From G051903925 sp051903925 (GTDB lineage: Bacteria; Pseudomonadota; Alphaproteobacteria; Zavarziniales; Zavarziniaceae), in contig NZ_CP173678.1 in the NCBI RefSeq assembly GCF_051903925.1, positions 3,100,001-3,164,000 on the forward strand: 64,000 nt of DNA, given 5' to 3'. Made by a program: the position numbers and the translations under genes. A model generated the notes under the pieces. The model worked only from the letters and a program-made list of their open reading frames with translations, was not told the DNA's origin and ran no database searches. The stretch's first letter is position 1. Each line of letters begins with the position of its first letter. Below are positions 33,967-42,592 of this stretch, one piece after another.

Positions 33967-34962
33967 ATGACCGGATTGAAATCAGGCCTCCTGGGCGTTG
34001 CCCTGGCTCTCTCGCTGGCGTGCCCGGCCCTGGCCGATACGTCGCTGACCAATGTCAGCTACGATCCGACGCGCGAGCTGTACAAGCAGTTCGACGCGAA
34101 GTTCGCCGAATGGTGGAAGGCCCAGGGCAAGGGGGACGTCTCGATCACGTCCTCCCACGGGGGGTCCGGCCGCCAGGCGCGCGCCGTCATCGACGGGCTT
34201 GAGGCCGACGTCGTCACCCTGGCACTCGCATCCGACATCCAGGCGATCGAAGACAAGGGCCTGATCCAGCCGGGCTGGCAGGCGGAACTGCCGAACAATT
34301 CCTCGCCCTACACGTCGACCATCGTGTTCCTGGTGCGCAAGGGGAATCCCAAGGGGATCAAGGACTGGGGCGACCTGATCAATGAGGGTGTCCAGGTCAT
34401 CACCCCGAACCCAAAAACCTCGGGCGGGGCGCGCTGGAACTACCTGGCGGCCTGGGACTGGGCCGCCAAGCAGCCCGGGGGCACGCAGGAGTCGGCGCGC
34501 GCGTTCGTGACCGAGTTGTTCAGGCATGTGCCAGTGCTCGACACCGGCGCTCGGGGCTCGACCACCACCTTCGTCCAGCGCGAGATCGGCGACGTCCTCC
34601 TGGCCTGGGAGAACGAGGCCTATCTGTCGATCAAGGAACTGGGCCCGGACAAGGTGGAAATCGTCTATCCGTCCAGTTCGATCCTGGCGGAGCCCCCGGT
34701 AGCCGTGGTCGACAGCGTGGTCGACAAGCGCGGCACGCGCGAGGCAGCGCAGGCCTATCTTGAGTTCCTCTACTCCAAGGAGGGGCAGGAGCTTGCCGCG
34801 GTGAACTATTATCGGCCGAGTGACCCTGAGGTCCTGGCCCGCCACCCCGAGACCTTCCCGGCGATCAAGCTGGTGACGATCGAGGAACTGGGCGGCTGGC
34901 GCAAGGTCCAGGCCGAGCACTTCGGCGACGGCGGCATCTTCGATCAGATCTACAAGCCCTGA
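33967..34962 (+). CDS. sbp: Sulfate ABC transporter substrate-binding protein
   Basis: This 331-residue periplasmic protein has a signal peptide (LLGVALALSLACPALA) and the sulfate-binding motifs NVSYDPTRELYKQFDAKF, SHGGSGRQARAVIDGLEADV, NPKTSGGARWNYLAAW and DTGARGSTTTFVQREIGDV, where backbone groups and a few side chains hold SO4. The start ATG 33967 has a GAGGGG site upstream; ATG 33943 is an alternative with a poor signal peptide. It is followed by a strong stem-loop before cysT, which may stabilise its transcript. Confidence 0.95.
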   Translation: MTGLKSGLLGVALALSLACPALADTSLTNVSYDPTRELYKQFDAKFAEWWKAQGKGDVSITSSHGGSGRQARAVIDGLEADVVTLALASDIQAIEDKGLIQPGWQAELPNNSSPYTSTIVFLVRKGNPKGIKDWGDLINEGVQVITPNPKTSGGARWNYLAAWDWAAKQPGGTQESARAFVTELFRHVPVLDTGARGSTTTFVQREIGDVLLAWENEAYLSIKELGPDKVEIVYPSSSILAEPPVAVVDSVVDKRGTREAAQAYLEFLYSKEGQELAAVNYYRPSDPEVLARHPETFPAIKLVTIEELGGWRKVQAEHFGDGGIFDQIYKP

Positions 34963-34980
34963 GGACAAGGGGCGGCACGG

Positions 34981-35011
34981 CCGCCGCGCGCCGGAGAGCG
35001 GTGCGCGGCGG
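34981..35011 (+). other. Intercistronic stem-loop between sbp and cysT
   Basis: CCGCCGCGCGCC and GGTGCGCGGCGG form a stem of 12 with one G-T pair around a 7-base loop. There is no T tract, so RNA stabilisation or attenuation of the downstream genes fits better than full termination. Confidence 0.6.
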
Positions 35012-35049
35012 TTCCGTGTTCGGGCAGGGGCGGTCAGGCAGGGGTTTCA

Positions 35050-35964
35050 ATGACGACAATGACGACCGGAGAGGTCGTGTCGGGTAGGATCGAACGAACT
35101 TCGATCGGGGCAGGGGTGGCCGGCTTGGCGAAACGGACCCAATGGCGGCAGCCAAGCGTCATTCCCGGCTTCGGGCTGACCCTGGGCTATACGCTGACCT
35201 ACCTTGGCGTGATCGTGCTGATCCCGATGGCGGCTCTGATCCTGCGCCCGATGGACCTTGGCCTTGCCGGCTTCTGGGCCAAGACGCTTGGCGATCCGCG
35301 CGTCGTCTCGGCCCTCTGGGTCAGTTTCGGCCTCTCGTTCCTGGCGGCGCTGTTGAACCTGGTGTTCGGCCTGCTGGTCGCCTGGGTTCTGGTGCGCTAT
35401 TCGTTCCCCGGCAAGCGCGTGGTCGATGCCATCGTCGACCTGCCCTTTGCCCTGCCCACCGCCGTGGCGGGCCTGGCGCTCAGTGCGATCTATGCCCCCA
35501 ACGGCTGGCTGGGCAGCCTTCTGGCCGAGATCGGCATCAAGGCCGTCTACAACCAGTTGGGCATCTTCATCGCCCTGACATTCATCGGTTTGCCGTTCGT
35601 CGTGCGGACGGTCCAGCCGGTGCTGCAGGACATGAATTCGGATTCCGAGGAAGCAGCCATCAGCCTGGGTGCCACGCGCTTCCAGGCCTTTGCCCGCGTC
35701 ATCTTCCCCGCGATCCTGCCGGCTCTTCTGACCGGCTTTGCCCTGGCCTTCGCCCGAGGCGTGGGCGAGTACGGGTCGGTCATCTTCATCGCGGGCAACA
35801 TGCCGCTGAAGACCGAGATCGCGCCGCTGCTCATCGTGATCAAGCTGGAGCAGTTCGACTATGCCGGCGCCGCCGCCATCGGCGTCGTCATGCTCCTGAT
35901 CTCGTTCGTGATCCTGTTCTTCATCAATCTGCTCCAGCGCTGGGGCCGGATGCGCGCCACATGA
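35050..35964 (+). CDS. cysT: Sulfate/thiosulfate ABC permease CysT
   Basis: This 304-residue membrane protein has six hydrophobic helices, with the family motif EEAAISLGATRFQAFARVIF (the EAA loop that contacts CysA) near residue 197. Other marks are DLPFALPTAVAGLALSAIY and FARGVGEYGSVIFIAGN. It pairs with CysW. The N-terminal 35 residues are polar and longer than in E. coli CysT. Its stop overlaps the cysW ATG by four bases. Confidence 0.94.
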   Translation: MTTMTTGEVVSGRIERTSIGAGVAGLAKRTQWRQPSVIPGFGLTLGYTLTYLGVIVLIPMAALILRPMDLGLAGFWAKTLGDPRVVSALWVSFGLSFLAALLNLVFGLLVAWVLVRYSFPGKRVVDAIVDLPFALPTAVAGLALSAIYAPNGWLGSLLAEIGIKAVYNQLGIFIALTFIGLPFVVRTVQPVLQDMNSDSEEAAISLGATRFQAFARVIFPAILPALLTGFALAFARGVGEYGSVIFIAGNMPLKTEIAPLLIVIKLEQFDYAGAAAIGVVMLLISFVILFFINLLQRWGRMRAT

Positions 35965-36851
35965 GTGCCGCGCCCCACACCCCCGCCGGCCGCGCCGCGC
36001 CGCCGGCCTGGTTCGCCGCCGCCACGTCCGATCCCGCCTGGGTCCGCTGGCTGCTGTCGCTGCTCGCCCTGGCATTCCTCGTCCTGTTTCTGGTCGTGCC
36101 GCTGGCCGCAGTCTTCTACGAGGCGCTGAACGCCGGCCTGGGCGCGTACCTCCACTCGATCACCGAGAAGGATGCCCTGTCGGCCGTGCGCCTGACGCTG
36201 CTGGTGGCGGCGATCGCCGTGCCGCTCAACCTGGTCTTCGGCATTGCGGCCGCCTGGCTCATCGCCAAGTTCGAGTTCAAGGGCAAGAGCGTGCTGATCA
36301 CGCTGATCGACCTGCCCTTCTCGGTCTCGCCGGTCGTGTCGGGCCTGGTCTATGTCCTGCTCTTCGGGGCGCAGGGCTTCTTTGGGCCTTTGCTCCAGGA
36401 ATTGGGCATCAAGATCATCTTCACCGTCAGCGGCCTGGTCCTGGCGACCGTGTTCGTGACCTTTCCCTTCGTCGCGCGGGAGCTGATCCCGCTGATGCAG
36501 GAACAGGGGACCGAGGAGGAGGAAGCTGCGATCGTCCTGGGGGCGTCCGGTTGGCAGACCTTCTGGCGGGTCACGCTGCCGAACGTCAAATGGGGCCTCC
36601 TCTATGGCGTGCTGCTGTGCAACGCGCGGGCCATGGGCGAGTTCGGGGCCGTCTCGGTCGTGTCGGGCAACCTGCGCGGGCAGACCACAACCATGCCCCT
36701 GCAGGTCGAGATGCTCTACAACGAATACAACTCCGTCGCCGCGTTCGCGGTGGCCTCGCTCCTGGCGCTGCTGGCCCTGGTGACGCTTGTCGCCAAAAGC
36801 CTGGTGGAATGGCGCTTCGGCCGCGAGATCGCCGCCACGCGCGGCCATTGA
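35961..36851 (+). CDS. cysW: Sulfate/thiosulfate ABC permease CysW
   Basis: This 296-residue permease has the EAA motif EEEEAAIVLGASGWQTFWRV and IDLPFSVSPVVSGLVYVLLF, ARAMGEFGAVSVVSGN, all CysW-specific. It overlaps the end of cysT (ATGA). The product forms the membrane channel with CysT. A gap of 14 bases leads to cysA. Confidence 0.94.
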   Translation: MSAAPHTPAGRAAPPAWFAAATSDPAWVRWLLSLLALAFLVLFLVVPLAAVFYEALNAGLGAYLHSITEKDALSAVRLTLLVAAIAVPLNLVFGIAAAWLIAKFEFKGKSVLITLIDLPFSVSPVVSGLVYVLLFGAQGFFGPLLQELGIKIIFTVSGLVLATVFVTFPFVARELIPLMQEQGTEEEEAAIVLGASGWQTFWRVTLPNVKWGLLYGVLLCNARAMGEFGAVSVVSGNLRGQTTTMPLQVEMLYNEYNSVAAFAVASLLALLALVTLVAKSLVEWRFGREIAATRGH

Positions 36852-36865
36852 GATCGGGGGAAACG

Positions 36866-37954
36866 ATGTCGATCGAGGTTTCCAACGTCGTCAAGACGTT
36901 CGGCTCCTTCACCGCGCTCAATCATGTCGACCTGAAGATCGAGTCGGGGGAGTTCGTCGCCCTGCTTGGCCCCTCCGGCTCGGGCAAGACGACGCTGCTG
37001 CGCATCCTGGCGGGGCTGGACTTCGCCGACTCGGGAACCCTTCATTTCGAGGGGGAGGACATCGCAGGACGAAGCGCGCGCGACCGCCGCGTGGGCTTTG
37101 TGTTCCAGCACTACGCCCTGTTCCGCCACATGACGGTGGCGCAGAACGTGGCTTTTGGCCTGGAGGTCAAGCGGGGGCGCGAACGCCCGCCGCGCGCCGA
37201 GATCCAGGCGCGGGTCGACCGGCTGCTGAACCTCGTCCAGCTCAAGGGCTTCGGCAAGCGCTACCCCAACCAGCTTTCAGGCGGGCAGCGCCAGCGCGTG
37301 GCCCTGGCCCGGGCGCTGGCGATCGAGCCAAAGGTCCTGCTGCTGGACGAGCCGTTTGGCGCACTCGACGCCAAGGTGCGCAAGGACCTGCGCCGCTGGC
37401 TCCGCCAGCTGCACGCCGAGGTGGGCCTGACCTCGATCTTCGTGACCCACGACCAGGAGGAGGCACTGGAACTGGCCGACCGCGTCGTGGTCATGAGCCA
37501 GGGCCAGATCGAGCAGGTGGGCACGCCGGCCCAGGTCTACCGCACGCCTGCCACCGCGTTCGTGACCGAGTTCCTGGGCAATGCCAACCGCCTGACCGGC
37601 ACGGTCCGCAATGGGCGCCTGCAGATCGGCGACTGGTCCTGCACGCTGGAGGGGGAGGACCTGGCCCGCGTCAAGGACGGCATGGCGCTGGCCTATGTCC
37701 GCCCCTATGACATCGAGGTCCTGCCGGAGGGTTCGGGCGAGGGCCTGACCGGCCGGCTGCACCATGTGTTCCCGTCCGGCAACCAGATCCGCCTGGAAAT
37801 CCAGCGCGATACGGACGGTGCCATCATCGAGGTCGAAACCCCGGAGCATGACTGGCTGCCGCCGATCGGGTCCCCCCTGGTGATCAGGCCACAGCGGGTG
37901 CGGGTCTTTCCGGCAGGGCCCGGCCAGAGCGGAGCGCTGCCCAGCTCGCCCTGA
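36866..37954 (+). CDS. cysA: Sulfate/thiosulfate ABC ATPase CysA
   Basis: This 362-residue ATPase has Walker A GPSGSGKTT (from residue 35), Q-loop VFQHYALF, signature LSGGQRQRVA (residue 137 on), Walker B VLLLDEPFGALD, and the switch His in VTHDQEE. A TOBE-like C-terminal domain follows (about 240-360). The last 71 bases overlap the convergent CoA-transferase gene, so this gene has no separate terminator. Confidence 0.95.
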   Translation: MSIEVSNVVKTFGSFTALNHVDLKIESGEFVALLGPSGSGKTTLLRILAGLDFADSGTLHFEGEDIAGRSARDRRVGFVFQHYALFRHMTVAQNVAFGLEVKRGRERPPRAEIQARVDRLLNLVQLKGFGKRYPNQLSGGQRQRVALARALAIEPKVLLLDEPFGALDAKVRKDLRRWLRQLHAEVGLTSIFVTHDQEEALELADRVVVMSQGQIEQVGTPAQVYRTPATAFVTEFLGNANRLTGTVRNGRLQIGDWSCTLEGEDLARVKDGMALAYVRPYDIEVLPEGSGEGLTGRLHHVFPSGNQIRLEIQRDTDGAIIEVETPEHDWLPPIGSPLVIRPQRVRVFPAGPGQSGALPSSP

Positions 37955-39185
37955 GCCAGTCGCGGAACTCGGGCGCTGCGATCTCGACCAGCGCTTCGGC
38001 CCGCCCGTCCAGGGACAGGCCCTTCAGCCGCCGGGCACCGTGCTCGGTCACGATCCAGTCGGCGTCGCCCCGTGCCGCGGTGACCGGTGCGCCGGGGGGG
38101 AGGACGGGGACGATGCGGCTGGCCTTGCCCCCGGCGGCCGTCGCGGGCAGGGCGACGATCGCGCGGCCACCCTTGGAGCGGGCAGCGCCGCGCACGAAGT
38201 CGATGGAGCCGCCGATCCCGCTGACCAGACGGCCGCCCACGCCTTCCGCGTTCACATTGCCGAACAGGTCGATCTCCAGCGCCGAGTTGATCGCGGTGAA
38301 GCGGTCGATGGCCCCGATATAGCCGACATCGTGGGTCACGGTGACGGGGCGGATCACCAGGTCCTGGCGCGCCGCTGCGAAGTCGTAGAGCGCCTGGCTG
38401 CCCATGACGGCACCGGTGACGATCAGGCCGCGGTCGACCGTCTTGGCCTTGCCCGTGATCTGGCCACCCTCTATCAGCGGCATCGTGCCTTCCGGGATCA
38501 TGCCGCTGTGCACGCCCAGGTCGTTGCGCGTGGTCAGGGCCGCGAGCACGGCCGCCGGCATGGCGCCGATGCCCAGCTGGATGCAGGCGCCGTCTACCAC
38601 CAGGGCCGCCACATGGGCGCCGATCGCGTCCGTCACCGCGTCCGCCTTGGGACTGCCCAGGACGGGAAGGGTGCGGTCGGTGGCAAAGGCATGGTCGATG
38701 CGCGCGGCCGGGATGCGCGGGGCACCGGCCAGGTCCGGCATCGCGGCATTCACCTCTGCCAGCACGACCGGCGCGTTGGCCAGCGGGGCCGCGGCCAGGT
38801 CGAAGGCCATGCCGCTGCCGAAGCTGCCGTCCTTCTCCGGGGCCACCTGGACAATGGCCATGTCGATCTGCCGGCGGTCCAGATCGTCATGGATGCCGCG
38901 ATAGGACATCGGCACATAGGACACTCGGCCGGCCGCCATCCCTTCGGCCAGTTCGGGCGCCGCGAAATAGCTGAGCAGGCGCGAGTCGGGGTTCAGCGCG
39001 CTCCAGTCCCTGCGGTTGATGCCGGGGACGGGGGCCATGATGAAGGTGACGCCGGCCAGGGCTGCGGCGTGCTCCTTCAGTGCGTCGTGGATGCCGATGG
39101 GCTCGCCCGAGGCGGCGGCGACAAAGACGGTCATGCCCGGACGGAACAGGCCGGCCAGGGCGTCTGGATCAAGGAATTGGGTCAT
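37884..39185 (-). CDS. Acetyl-CoA hydrolase/transferase family protein
   Basis: This 433-residue class I CoA-transferase resembles 4-hydroxybutyrate and acetyl-CoA hydrolase/transferases. Motifs include VPGINRRDWSALNP near residue 53, SYRGIHDDLDRR, ADAVTDAIGAHVAALVVDGA, LGIGAMPAAVLAAL, LGVHSGMIPEG and FTAINSALEIDLFGN with the Glu that forms the CoA thioester. It probably moves CoA between short acyl groups. Its 3' end runs into cysA on the other strand. Confidence 0.85.
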   Translation of the reverse strand: MTQFLDPDALAGLFRPGMTVFVAAASGEPIGIHDALKEHAAALAGVTFIMAPVPGINRRDWSALNPDSRLLSYFAAPELAEGMAAGRVSYVPMSYRGIHDDLDRRQIDMAIVQVAPEKDGSFGSGMAFDLAAAPLANAPVVLAEVNAAMPDLAGAPRIPAARIDHAFATDRTLPVLGSPKADAVTDAIGAHVAALVVDGACIQLGIGAMPAAVLAALTTRNDLGVHSGMIPEGTMPLIEGGQITGKAKTVDRGLIVTGAVMGSQALYDFAAARQDLVIRPVTVTHDVGYIGAIDRFTAINSALEIDLFGNVNAEGVGGRLVSGIGGSIDFVRGAARSKGGRAIVALPATAAGGKASRIVPVLPPGAPVTAARGDADWIVTEHGARRLKGLSLDGRAEALVEIAAPEFRDWLRASWAALRSGRALPERPAPAVA

Positions 39186-39234
39186 GCGACGCGGAGCTTA
39201 GGCGATCCCACGTGATGCCTCAAACCGGCCGGGC

Positions 39235-39267
39235 AAAGAAAAAGGCCAGCCCTTGCAGGCTGGCCTT
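39235..39267 (-). terminator. Rho-independent terminator of the thiolase gene
   Basis: On the minus strand AAGGCCAGCC and GGCTGGCCTT pair in a perfect 10-base stem, followed by TTTTTCTTTG. It lies 64 bases downstream of the thiolase stop. Two further hairpins (39276-39294 and 39300-39318) lie between it and the stop. Confidence 0.85.
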
Positions 39268-39331
39268 GAGGCGGGCCGGGCGGTGGCCGCCCGGCATCAG
39301 GGTCCGTTGTCCGGACCCATCCGGTAGAGGA

Positions 39332-40582
39332 TCAGGCCTCGACGCGCTCGATGATGATGGCCGGGGCCATGCCGCCGGCGGCGCACATGGTGACCAGGCC
39401 ATAGCGACCACCGGTCCGCTCCAGTTCGTCCAGCGCGGTGCCGATCAGGATCGAGCCCGTGGCGCCGATCGGATGACCCAGCGCCATGGCGCCGCCGTTC
39501 CGGTTGACCTTCTCGCGGTTCAGGTTCAGGTCGCGGATGAACTTCTCGGCGACGACCGAGAACGCCTCGTTGATCTCGTACACGTCGATGTCGTCGGTCG
39601 TCAGGCCGGCCTTGGCCAGGACCTTCTTCGCCGCCGGCACCGGCGCGTTCAGCATCAGGGTCGGGCAGTCGCCCATGTTCGCCGTGGCGACCACGCGGGC
39701 GCGCGGCTTCAGGCCATGCTTCTTCATGTAGTCGGCCGAGCAGACCAGGATGGCGGCCGCACCGTCGACCACGCCCGACGAATTGCCGGCATGGTGGACG
39801 TGGGTCATCTTGCCCTTCAGCTGCGGGTACTTCGCGAAGACCATCGAGCCATAGGTCGTGCCCTGGTCGTCGACCGGGATGTCCATGTACATGTTGAACA
39901 CGGTCTTCAGACCGGCCAGCGTGTCCATGGTCGTGCCCGGACGCGGGAACTCCTCGTGATCCAGCGCCAGCGTGCCGTCGGGGTTGTAGACGGGCACGAC
40001 TGAGCGGTTGAAGCGGCCTTCCTTCAGGGCGACGGCGGCGCGCTCCTGGCTGACGACGGCCAGGCGGTCAACTGCCGCGCGGTCGATGCCTTCCAGCGTC
40101 GCGATCGCGTCCGCGCAGACGCCCTGCTGCGACTGCGGATGCTTGGCGCGCAGGCGCAGGTTGCCGGCGTCCATCATCGGCGGATTCTTCGGGTCCGCAG
40201 TCGAGGCCGTGTAGCTCATCATCTCGGTGCCACCCGCGATGACGCAGTCTTCCATGCCCGACAGGACCTGGGCCGTGGCCAGCGCCACCGACGTGATGCC
40301 CGAGCCGCAGAAGCGATCCAGCGTCACGCCCGATGCCTTGATGTCGAAGCCGGCGTCGAGGGCGGCCATGCGGCCCATGTCGCCGCCCTGGGCGCCACGC
40401 TGGCTGGAGGTGCCCCAGATGATGTCGTCGACGGTCGACGTATCCAGCTTGTTGCGGTCGCGCAGCGCGCCCAGCACCGTGGCGGCCAGGATCTGCGGGT
40501 GCAGGTGCGCCAGCGCGCCCTTGCCCACCTTGCCAATGCCACGCGGGGTGCGAACCGCATCAACGATATAAGCTTCGGCCAC
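39332..40582 (-). CDS. Acetyl-CoA acetyltransferase (thiolase)
   Basis: This 416-residue thiolase catalyses reversible condensation or cleavage of 3-ketoacyl-CoA. Cys92 in DRFCGSG is the acyl-carrying nucleophile, Cys400 in VTMCAAGG the base, and ALGHPIGATGS carries the conserved His. The start is GTG at 40582 (VAEAYIVDAVRTPRG), with AAGGGAAA as ribosome site. A perfect inverted repeat lies about 90 bases upstream. It could serve beta-oxidation, together with the dehydrogenases at 49-52 kb, or polyhydroxyalkanoate synthesis. Confidence 0.92.
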   Translation of the reverse strand: MAEAYIVDAVRTPRGIGKVGKGALAHLHPQILAATVLGALRDRNKLDTSTVDDIIWGTSSQRGAQGGDMGRMAALDAGFDIKASGVTLDRFCGSGITSVALATAQVLSGMEDCVIAGGTEMMSYTASTADPKNPPMMDAGNLRLRAKHPQSQQGVCADAIATLEGIDRAAVDRLAVVSQERAAVALKEGRFNRSVVPVYNPDGTLALDHEEFPRPGTTMDTLAGLKTVFNMYMDIPVDDQGTTYGSMVFAKYPQLKGKMTHVHHAGNSSGVVDGAAAILVCSADYMKKHGLKPRARVVATANMGDCPTLMLNAPVPAAKKVLAKAGLTTDDIDVYEINEAFSVVAEKFIRDLNLNREKVNRNGGAMALGHPIGATGSILIGTALDELERTGGRYGLVTMCAAGGMAPAIIIERVEA

Positions 40583-40670
40583 GACGTTTCCCTTTCCTGA
40601 ACCTTGGGGCGCACACAAACGCCAGAAGTTGCACCCCGTCAACGGGCAAGGACCGGGGGTGCGACTTCAA

Positions 40671-40688
40671 GTCTACCCTTGGGTAGAC
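40671..40688. promoter_or_regulatory. Perfect operator-like palindrome upstream of thiolase
   Basis: GTCTACCC-TT-GGGTAGAC has two fully complementary 8-base arms and a 2-base spacer. This resembles TetR-type operators. It lies between the DUF2236 and thiolase genes, so it could be read by either TetR encoded at 41.8 or 45.3 kb. Confidence 0.6.
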
Positions 40689-40751
40689 AACGGGGCGTCC
40701 GTCGTCAACGGACGAACGGCCGGGTCGGCGGGGCCGGCGTCGCCGCGCCCA

Positions 40752-41675
40752 TCATGCTGCCTGGGCCAAGCCCCCCTGGCCCAGGCCCGCACGGTCCAGC
40801 AGGCGTTGCTGCTCTGCCGGACGGCGGTAGAGGAAATTGGCGGGCAGGCCCAGGCGCACGCTGGCCTGGCAGGCCGGTGCGCGGGGATCGGCCACGCGCT
40901 CGGCCAGGGCGCCGGCCGCCTTCAGCATCAGGCGATCGGCCAGTGTCAGGTCGAAGGCGCGGCCCAGTTCAAGCCTGTCCCGCACCAAAGGCGGCAGGAT
41001 CGAGACGGCGGCGCGGGCCAGGGCGCGATGCAGCACCCGAGGAATGCCGGGCGCCGCCTTGCCCGACTGGATGATGTCCAGGAACTCGGTCACGATCGGG
41101 TGCGGCTCGAAGCGCGGCGCCAGCCGTTCCATCATGGCCAGGAAGTCGGCTTGCGAGCGCGGACAGACCTGTACGCCATAGAGGCGGGCGACGATCTCTC
41201 CCTCGCGATAGAAGCGGTCCTTGTCCGCTTCGCTCAAGGGGGACACGAAGCGGTCATAGGCATTCAGGAAGCCGAACCCCGCCGTGGCGCTGACCCAGTC
41301 CAGCAGTTCGGGGTCCAGCGCCTTGTACGCCTCGCCCCCCGGGGTGGTGCCGGCGACCTTGGCATGCATGTTGGTGACGCCGGCAATGACGCGGCGGGCC
41401 GCACTTGCGGGGCCATAGACACCCACCATCGCGGCGATGCCCGTGCGCTTGGACCGTCCGATCGGGTCCGTCTTGTAGATCGAATGGTCCCACACGCCGG
41501 AGCGGATGCGCGCGTCGGCAAACTCCATCAGGACCGCCGCCACGCCGCCCACACCCAGCGCCACGGGATTCTTGAACACCCGCCACTGGACCGACGCCGG
41601 ATGGTGCAGGGCCGCCTCGCCCACGGGCGTTGCATAGTCGATGCGCCAGCCGAGATAGGATTTCTGCTCGCTCAT
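40752..41675 (-). CDS. DUF2236 (MpaB-like) oxygenase family protein
   Basis: This 307-residue helical protein has the DUF2236 signature: SVQWRVFKNPVALGVGGVAA, RSGVWDHSIYKTDPIGRSKR, and later NAYDRFVSPLSEADKDRFYR. Family members include the latex-clearing protein and mycophenolic acid MpaB, which use a histidine-bound b-type haem for oxidative cleavage or oxidation of substrates. Candidate haem ligands were not resolved. It is divergent from a TetR regulator gene and followed by thiolase, hinting at lipid or terpenoid use. Confidence 0.82.
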   Translation of the reverse strand: MSEQKSYLGWRIDYATPVGEAALHHPASVQWRVFKNPVALGVGGVAAVLMEFADARIRSGVWDHSIYKTDPIGRSKRTGIAAMVGVYGPASAARRVIAGVTNMHAKVAGTTPGGEAYKALDPELLDWVSATAGFGFLNAYDRFVSPLSEADKDRFYREGEIVARLYGVQVCPRSQADFLAMMERLAPRFEPHPIVTEFLDIIQSGKAAPGIPRVLHRALARAAVSILPPLVRDRLELGRAFDLTLADRLMLKAAGALAERVADPRAPACQASVRLGLPANFLYRRPAEQQRLLDRAGLGQGGLAQAA

Positions 41676-41717
41676 GGGGGTGCGCTGCCGCGTTTGCCTG
41701 GTCGACGGTTGATTGTG

Positions 41718-41729
41718 TATCAGGTGATA
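41718..41729. promoter_or_regulatory. Short TetR-type palindrome in divergent promoter
   Basis: TATCA-GG-TGATA is a perfect inverted repeat midway between the divergent DUF2236 and TetR starts. It is short, but the position is apt. Confidence 0.4.
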
Positions 41730-41830
41730 GTATTCTTGCTCGGGCTCGTCCTTGCAAGCTCTTTGGTGGCGCGGCGGGTTCTGCTATGCCCGTGCCTCGC
41801 GGTCGGATCGAACGGGGAGGGGTCAGCAAC

Positions 41831-42508
41831 GTGCAGCGTGGCGGGTCGAACGCGGGCGTCCGGGCCGGGCCCGCAGGCTATCGCAAGGGGGACGAGGCCC
41901 GCGCCCGCATCCTGGAGGCGGGCTTGCGCGCGTTCGGCGCGCATGGCTTCCGCGGCGCCACGACACGCGGCATCGCCGAGGCGGCAGAGGTCAACCTGCC
42001 AGCCTTGAAGTACTATTTCGGTGGCAAGGAGGGCCTCTACCTCGCCTGCGCGGAGGCCATCCTGCAACGCTACCAGGCCCATATGCTGGCATTGGCCGAG
42101 GCGACGGTGACGGCGCTCCAGGGCGACATGAGCGGTGCCGACGCGCGCGCCGGGCTTAAGGCACTGATCGGGGCGCTGGCTGAACTGTCGGTCGCCGACG
42201 ACGCCGAATTGTGGATCGCCTTCTTCACCCGGGAGATGGTGGAGCCGGGGCCCGCCTTTACCCTGCTGTACGAGCAGTTGTGGGCGCCCGGCGTGGAACT
42301 GGTCGCGGCGCTGGTCGCCCGTGCGCGCGGCCAGCGGGTGGTCGGCAGCGCCGCGCGGATCGAGGCGCTGCTGCTGATCTCCAGCCTGACCGCATTCAGC
42401 GTCTCGCGCCCCGTCTCGCTGCAATATCTGGCCTGGCCCGACGCGCGCGACGAGCGTCTGGCCCAGGTGCGGGCGGCGCTGGAGGCACAGATCGAGCGAA
42501 TCGGCTGA
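41831..42508 (+). CDS. TetR family regulator (DUF2236-linked)
   Basis: This 225-residue protein has an N-terminal TetR helix-turn-helix (ILEAGLRAFGAHGFRGATTR, IAEAAEVNLPALKYYFGGKE) at about residues 21-63, and a helical ligand domain with a C-terminal domain of the CecR-like type (WIAFFTREMVEPGPAF). GTG 41831, preceded by GGAGGGG, was chosen; ATG 41786 is an alternative giving 15 more residues. It probably represses itself and the divergent DUF2236 gene. Confidence 0.82.
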   Translation: MQRGGSNAGVRAGPAGYRKGDEARARILEAGLRAFGAHGFRGATTRGIAEAAEVNLPALKYYFGGKEGLYLACAEAILQRYQAHMLALAEATVTALQGDMSGADARAGLKALIGALAELSVADDAELWIAFFTREMVEPGPAFTLLYEQLWAPGVELVAALVARARGQRVVGSAARIEALLLISSLTAFSVSRPVSLQYLAWPDARDERLAQVRAALEAQIERIG

Positions 42509-42592
42509 GGGCCCAGCCCGCGCGATTTCCGGCTGGAGGGCGGGGCAGGGGACGTCGAATAATGGCGTCCCCGGAACAGTCCCGCGGTCCCG

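Noticed and set aside
42509..42592. Operator or small gene between TetR and amidase
   Set aside because: No symmetric site or coding signal was found in the gap.
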